A DNA stretch of 64,000 nucleotides from JBFWWP01 sp050246115. Its GTDB lineage: Bacteria > Planctomycetota > UBA8108 > UBA1146 > JAJFFE01. The translations under genes were made by a program, and so were the position numbers. The DNA is taken from the NCBI GenBank assembly GCA_050246115.1, contig JBFWWP010000020.1, forward strand, positions 1-64,000, written 5' to 3'. This document shows positions 59,467 to 64,000 of the stretch, piece by piece (position 1 is the stretch's first letter; each line of letters starts with the position of its first letter). The notes under the pieces were generated by a model that was not told the DNA's origin, made no database searches, and saw only the letters and a program-made list of their open reading frames with translations.

Positions 59467-61821
59467 ATGCGCCACGACTCCCGTTTCTGGACGACGATCG
59501 CAATCGCTGCCTGGCTCTGGCTAGGGGCCCTGCCGAACCTGCACGCCCAAGCCGAAGTCGCCGGAGCCGCCGACCTTGCGGAACGAGTGGCACAGATCGT
59601 CGAGCGCTACGGCCGCGGCGATCTCAGCCGCGCCTGGCAAGGCTCGCGAGCCCTCGAAGAACTCGGCCCCGAGGTGGTCCCCTTCGTCGCCGGCCTGCTC
59701 GAGCGGGATGCGGTGCCCCTGGTGCTCCTCAGCGCCAAGACGCTCATCGCCCTCGGGGAGGTCGACGGCGTCGACGACGCCCTCCGACGGGTGGCCGCGA
59801 ACAACGCCGCGACCATCGAACAGCGCGCCGCCGCCCTCGACCTGCTCGAGAACTTCCCCAGCGCGAAGACCGAGAAGCTCCTGCGCGACCTCTTGAACAG
59901 CGACGAGGGCTTTGACCCTCACCTCCGTATCACGGCCGCTCGTACCTTGTTCAGCGTGTCGGGGACCGCCCGATCCGACGACGACGGCGCTCCGCGCCAA
60001 GCGGGGCAGGATCGGCGCCTGGCGCGCGAGCGCCTGATCCCGCTCCTCGAGGTCGACGACCCGCGGGCGCAGGCTGCGGCCGCGCTGGCCCTCGGTGGGA
60101 TGGGTTACGTCGAGGCGCGTGTCAAAGAGATCCTGTCGAGCCTCGAACTCGAGCCGACCGCGGAGGGTGCCCAGGCGCGATTGATCCTGCACAACGAGAT
60201 ACTCATGACGAAGCTCGAGCGGCTCCTCGATCAGGGAGTTGGTGCCGGCACCGCCGAACAGAACCGCCACATCGAAAAGCTCGCGCTGCAGCTCGAGGAG
60301 CGCGATCAGAGTATCGCCAGCCTGCGGCAACAGCTCAGTCAGCAGACCAGCTATGCCGCCAATCCGGTGATCACGGCGCTGCTGCAGATGATCGAACGGC
60401 TCTATGTCGATCCCGACCGCGTCGACAAGAAGCAGCTGATCGTCGAGGCCGCGAAAGGGATGGTGGGCAGCCTCGACCCGTTCTCCTCCTTCATGGACCC
60501 TCGTGATACCAAGCAGTTCTACGAGGGGATCTCGGGCGAGTACGCCGGCATCGGCGCACAGGTCGCCAAGGACCCTGATGATGACACGTTGCTCATCCTG
60601 CGCCCGATCTACAACGGGCCGGCGTACATGGCCGACATCCTGACCGATGACAAGATCATCGAAGTCGAAGGAGTGACGACGAAGGGACTGACCCTCGAAG
60701 AAATCGTGCAGTACCTGAAGGGCGAGCCGAATACGCCGGTACACATGAAGGTCTATCGTCGAGGTTGGCGTGAACCCCGCGAGAAGACGGTATTACGGCG
60801 GCTCATCCACATCGACTCGGTCCACGCCACCATGCTCCCAGACCACATTGGCTACCTCAAGCTCACCCAGTTCGGTGACCGAGCCGTCGAAGAATTCGAT
60901 CTGGCCATGGACAAACTCCTGGCCAGCGGCATGAAAGCGCTGATCCTGGATCTCCGCAACAACCCAGGGGGTTACCTGCAGGCGGCCGTGTCCATCGTGG
61001 ACAGCCTCGTCGACGAAGACCCGCGGCCCATCGTGACCCAGCGCAGTCATTCGCCCTTGACCGAGCCGAGTTCCAAGCACACGACACCCGGCTGGAGAGG
61101 TGACTTTCCGATCGTCGTGCTCGTGAACCGCTCGAGTGCGAGCGCTGCGGAGATCGTCTCCGGTGCGCTCAAGGACTTCGGACGGGCAACGATCGTCGGC
61201 GAACGGAGCTTCGGCAAGGGCAGCGTGCAGCGCCTCCTGGAACTGCCGAACGAGGTGAATGAGCTACTCGGGGGCGAGTCCACCCTGCGTCTGACCGTGC
61301 AGTACTACTACCTCCCCTCGGGGCGTTCCATCCACACGCGCCGCGATCCGAACGGTCGCGTGCTCGAGGACGGTGGTGTGCAACCCGACATCGTGGTGAC
61401 CCCACCCGAGGTCGCCCTCTGGCGGCTCGAAGCCGTCGCGAAGCTCCAGGACAAGAACGCGTTCAACGAGTACCTGGACCGCTTCTACGAAGGGAACCAG
61501 CCGCTGTTCGCACGCGTGGCCGAGTTGGGAGACGACGGCCTGACTTCCGTCTACCCCGAGTTCGATGACTTCTTCGGTGAGCGCAACGAGTTCCACGCCG
61601 AGCCAGGTGACATCCGCGCCCGACTTCGTGAAGTCATCCGCCGCCGGGTCGAGGACGCCAGGGGCGAGCAGTTCGCGTGCGACTTCCCGGAAGACCGCCA
61701 GCTTCAGCGTGCGATCCTGGTGGCTCTGGAGAAACTCGGCCAGCCCCCTGCGAACCCGCGCTACGCTCCGTTCGCCAAGGCTTTCGACGAAGTCGAGAAA
61801 GTCAAGGACGCGGAGTTCTAG
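59467..61821 (+). CDS. Exported S41-family (CtpA-like) protease with N-terminal HEAT-like repeats
   Basis: 784 aa, with GGAGGAG about 9 nt before the ATG and a signal peptide ending near 'LPNLHAQAEV'. Residues 45-240 are HEAT-like helical repeats ('RAQAAAALALGGMGYVEARV'), then a coiled coil. The protease part follows: 'MIERLYVDPD', a PDZ domain near 360-420 ('DILTDDKIIEVEGVTTKGLT') and the S41 core with catalytic Ser in 'VNRSSASAAEIVSGAL' and Lys in 'SFGKGSVQ'. It should act in the periplasm on protein C-termini. The repeats are an addition to ordinary CtpA and may recruit substrates or partners. Confidence 0.9.
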   Translation: MRHDSRFWTTIAIAAWLWLGALPNLHAQAEVAGAADLAERVAQIVERYGRGDLSRAWQGSRALEELGPEVVPFVAGLLERDAVPLVLLSAKTLIALGEVDGVDDALRRVAANNAATIEQRAAALDLLENFPSAKTEKLLRDLLNSDEGFDPHLRITAARTLFSVSGTARSDDDGAPRQAGQDRRLARERLIPLLEVDDPRAQAAAALALGGMGYVEARVKEILSSLELEPTAEGAQARLILHNEILMTKLERLLDQGVGAGTAEQNRHIEKLALQLEERDQSIASLRQQLSQQTSYAANPVITALLQMIERLYVDPDRVDKKQLIVEAAKGMVGSLDPFSSFMDPRDTKQFYEGISGEYAGIGAQVAKDPDDDTLLILRPIYNGPAYMADILTDDKIIEVEGVTTKGLTLEEIVQYLKGEPNTPVHMKVYRRGWREPREKTVLRRLIHIDSVHATMLPDHIGYLKLTQFGDRAVEEFDLAMDKLLASGMKALILDLRNNPGGYLQAAVSIVDSLVDEDPRPIVTQRSHSPLTEPSSKHTTPGWRGDFPIVVLVNRSSASAAEIVSGALKDFGRATIVGERSFGKGSVQRLLELPNEVNELLGGESTLRLTVQYYYLPSGRSIHTRRDPNGRVLEDGGVQPDIVVTPPEVALWRLEAVAKLQDKNAFNEYLDRFYEGNQPLFARVAELGDDGLTSVYPEFDDFFGERNEFHAEPGDIRARLREVIRRRVEDARGEQFACDFPEDRQLQRAILVALEKLGQPPANPRYAPFAKAFDEVEKVKDAEF

Positions 61822-61877
61822 CGGTCCGCTCCACCGGCACAGAGAGTCGATGACGGTTCGACCGCAAACAAGGAATC

Positions 61878-62678
61878 ATGGACCGCCTCGCGCAACTCGA
61901 GCATCAGAGCGTCTACATCTTGCGCGAGGCGTTTGCCCGGCTCGAGCGCCTTGCCATGCTCTGGTCGATCGGCAAGGACTCGACCGTGCTCCTCTGGTTG
62001 GCCCGCAAGGCCTTCGGTGGGCACGTGCCCTTCCCGCTCGTCCACATCGACACATCGTTCAAGATCCCAGAGATGATCGCGTATCGCGATCGCATGGTCG
62101 CCGAGTGGCAGCTCGATCTGCGGGTGGTCCGTAACGAGAGCGCGCTCGCCGCCGGTATGAACCATGAGCGCGGCCGGGTCACCTGCTGCCATGCCCTGAA
62201 GACCCAGCCACTCGAAGGACTGCTGCGTGACGGCGGCTACCGCGGTCTCATCGTCGGCGTGCGCAAGGACGAGCAGCAGACTCGAGCCAAGGAACGTACG
62301 ATCTCACTCCGTGGGGCCGACCTTTCCTGGGCCGCGCATGATCAGGCACCCGAGCTGTGGGGACAGTTCAATACCGACCTCACACCCGGCACGCACGCGC
62401 GCGTGCACCCGCTCCTCGATTGGACCGAAATCAACGTCTGGGAGTACATCGAGCGCGAGTCCATTCCGGTGTTGGGCCTATACTTCGCTCGCAACGGACA
62501 TCGCTACCGCAGCCTGGGTTGTGCGCCTTGCACGGCCCCGGTCGCCTCGCGCGCCGAGACGGTGGAGCAGGTCATTGCCGAGTTGCGAGACTCGCGAGCG
62601 TCCGAACGCGACGGTCGGGCGCAGGATTTGGAAACCGAAGACGCGTTCGAGCGGCTGCGCCGCGACGGGTACCTGTGA
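61878..62678 (+). CDS. cysD: Sulfate adenylyltransferase subunit 2
   Basis: 266 aa, a little shorter than typical CysD (about 302). The PP-loop reads 'SIGKDSTVLLWLARK' (usually SGGKDS). 'PLVHIDTSFKIPEM', 'GVRKDEQQTRAKER' and 'LGCAPCTAPV' are family motifs. With CysN it makes APS from sulfate and ATP. Its stop overlaps the cysN start (TGATG). Confidence 0.93.
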   Translation: MDRLAQLEHQSVYILREAFARLERLAMLWSIGKDSTVLLWLARKAFGGHVPFPLVHIDTSFKIPEMIAYRDRMVAEWQLDLRVVRNESALAAGMNHERGRVTCCHALKTQPLEGLLRDGGYRGLIVGVRKDEQQTRAKERTISLRGADLSWAAHDQAPELWGQFNTDLTPGTHARVHPLLDWTEINVWEYIERESIPVLGLYFARNGHRYRSLGCAPCTAPVASRAETVEQVIAELRDSRASERDGRAQDLETEDAFERLRRDGYL

Positions 62679-64000
62679 TGGACCTCACGTCGAAGCCAAG
62701 TGCTCAAGCCGAGTCGCTCCTGCGCGTCGTCGTCGTCGGCCACGTGGACCACGGCAAGTCGACGCTCATCGGCCGCCTCCTCCGCGACCTCGATCAGCTC
62801 TCCGAGAAACGACGACGACAGATCGAGGAATCGTCGCAGCGACGGGGCATGCGGACGGAGTGGGCGTTCGCCCTGGACGCACTCCAAGCGGAGCGCGATC
62901 AACTGATCACGATCGACGTCGCCCAGGTGCAACTCCGCACCGAGCGTCGAACCTACTGCCTGTGCGACGCACCGGGCCACAAGGAGTTCCTCAAGAACAT
63001 GGTCACGGGCGCCGCTGCGGCCGACGCGGCGCTCCTGGTGATCGACGCCGAACTCGGCGTGGAGGAACAGACCCGACGGCACGCTCACTTGCTGCAGCTT
63101 CTGGGTGTCCGTCAAGTCGGCGTCATCGCGAACAAGATGGACCGGGTGCATTTCGAGGAGTCGCGGTTCGTCGCGCTCGGCGACGACTGGCAGCGCTACG
63201 CTCGCCAACTCGGACTCGCCGCCATAGGGCTCGTCCCCGCGAGCGCTCTCGAAGGCGACAATCTCGTCCGTTCGAGCCCGCGGATGCCCTGGCATCATGG
63301 CCCGACAGTGGTGCAACTACTCGACCTGTTCGAAGCCACCGCTCCACCCGAGGACCGTCCCCTGCGCCTCCCACTGCAGGGCATCTACAAGTTCGACTCG
63401 CGACGACTGCTGGTCGGACGCATCGAAAGTGGTGTGCTCACGGTCGGCGACCGAGTGCTGTTTTCGCCCTGCAACAAGATCGCGACCGTGGCTTCGCTCG
63501 AGCACTTTCCTGAGCGCGCCGCGGACCGCGCGGTGGCCGGCGAGTCGATCGCCTTCACGCTCGAGGAGCCGACCTTCGTCGAACGCGGGGAAGTCGTTTC
63601 GCACGTCGAACGCAGCCCTTTCGAGACCAACGTCTTCGATGCGCAGCTGTTCTGGTTCGGAGCCGAGCCCCTCGCGGTTGGAGCGCGCGTGCGGCTGCGA
63701 GTGAACACCAAGGAGGTCGAGGCCTGGATCGAGCGCATCCACCATCGAATCGACCCAGAGACGCTCGCGCCGCGGGCGACGACTTCGACGATCGCCCCGC
63801 ACGATGTGGCGCGAGTCACTTTGCGGACCCGCGGTCCCATTGCGGTCGACAACCACGACGAGAACCCACAAACGGGGCGCGTGGTGCTGGTGGCGAACGG
63901 TCGCATTGGCGGCGGCGGACTCGTCGACGTGCGCGCTTACTCGGCGCAGCGCCCGCGGGCAGCCGAAATCAAGAGCGCGGAGATTCGCTGGTCGGAATCG
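62678..64000 (+). CDS. cysN: Sulfate adenylyltransferase subunit 1 (CysN or CysNC), 3' end beyond window
   Basis: The frame is open from the ATG at 62678 to the last base, 441 codons. G1 'GHVDHGKST', 'AERDQLITIDVAQ' (usually AEREQGITIDVAY), G3 'DAPGHKEFLKNMVTGA' and G4 'NKMD' identify the GTPase that drives ATP sulfurylase; the beta-barrel domains start near 'LPLQGIYKFDSRRLLVGRIE'. Whether an APS kinase (CysC) domain follows cannot be seen. The Gly-to-Leu change in the switch II region is unusual. Confidence 0.9.
   Translation, partial: MDLTSKPSAQAESLLRVVVVGHVDHGKSTLIGRLLRDLDQLSEKRRRQIEESSQRRGMRTEWAFALDALQAERDQLITIDVAQVQLRTERRTYCLCDAPGHKEFLKNMVTGAAAADAALLVIDAELGVEEQTRRHAHLLQLLGVRQVGVIANKMDRVHFEESRFVALGDDWQRYARQLGLAAIGLVPASALEGDNLVRSSPRMPWHHGPTVVQLLDLFEATAPPEDRPLRLPLQGIYKFDSRRLLVGRIESGVLTVGDRVLFSPCNKIATVASLEHFPERAADRAVAGESIAFTLEEPTFVERGEVVSHVERSPFETNVFDAQLFWFGAEPLAVGARVRLRVNTKEVEAWIERIHHRIDPETLAPRATTSTIAPHDVARVTLRTRGPIAVDNHDENPQTGRVVLVANGRIGGGGLVDVRAYSAQRPRAAEIKSAEIRWSES

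Overview
The window is GC-rich, gene-dense chromosomal DNA, most plausibly from a planctomycete (Planctomycetota). The best clue is a pair of exported proteins (50323-52814) with C-terminal dockerin-like 'GDAN...VDMADA' repeats of the kind common in that phylum. Supporting clues are a hybrid kinase-RDD protein, large secreted low-complexity proteins, and many GTG and TTG starts. This assignment is inference; no rRNA gene is present.

Layout. 1-3009: transposase tail, an AAA-ATPase/TOPRIM-like (DUF4435-like) protein that may be a defence gene, and tRNA-Asn. 3234-4820: a sigma-54-type activator. 4922-13457: one eight-gene minus-strand operon, described below. 13922-15312: hpt and upp-like. 15537-18574: a His/Tyr-rich secreted TPR protein and VanZ-like. 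18571-21342: pyrR-pyrB-pyrC', where the dihydroorotase has lost its metal ligands. 21411-23819: MnmE-like GTPase and pilT. 24040-27523: rng-rplU-rpmA-obgE. 27905-33868: pilMNO, a TPR-PilP fusion and the pilQ secretin. 34214-38279: hpf-ptsN-yvcK-ptsH-ptsI, a regulatory PTS with no sugar permease. 38655-42894: truA, asd, an unlisted 38-aa membrane protein, and thrS. 43350-47322: dinB, a phosphodiesterase and dus. 48214-57262: the accessory part, with an HNH protein, a decayed RAYT transposase, the dockerin proteins, SEC-C and TPR proteins and small orphans. 57731-64000: comM, a HEAT/S41 protease, cysD and partial cysN.

Main discovery. The operon 13457 to 4922 looks like a bacterial ESCRT-III/Vps4 membrane-remodelling module. 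In order of transcription it encodes a winged-helix protein, three charged helical proteins resembling ESCRT-III subunits, a Vps4-type AAA ATPase with an N-terminal MIT-like domain, an SPFH-like/coiled-coil/beta-propeller protein, a multi-pass membrane protein, and a Ser/Thr kinase with a C-terminal RDD membrane domain. The third ESCRT-III-like protein ends in a sequence close to the eukaryotic MIM1 motif, the expected ligand of an MIT domain, and its stop codon overlaps the start of the ATPase gene. Bacterial ESCRT-III relatives (PspA, Vipp1) normally work without a MIT-Vps4 ATPase, so this set is closer to the eukaryotic and archaeal layout.

Genes are tightly coupled: at least twelve junctions overlap as ATGA, GTGA, TTGA, TAATG or TGATG. 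Several minus-strand genes have short tandem repeats just beyond their stop codons.
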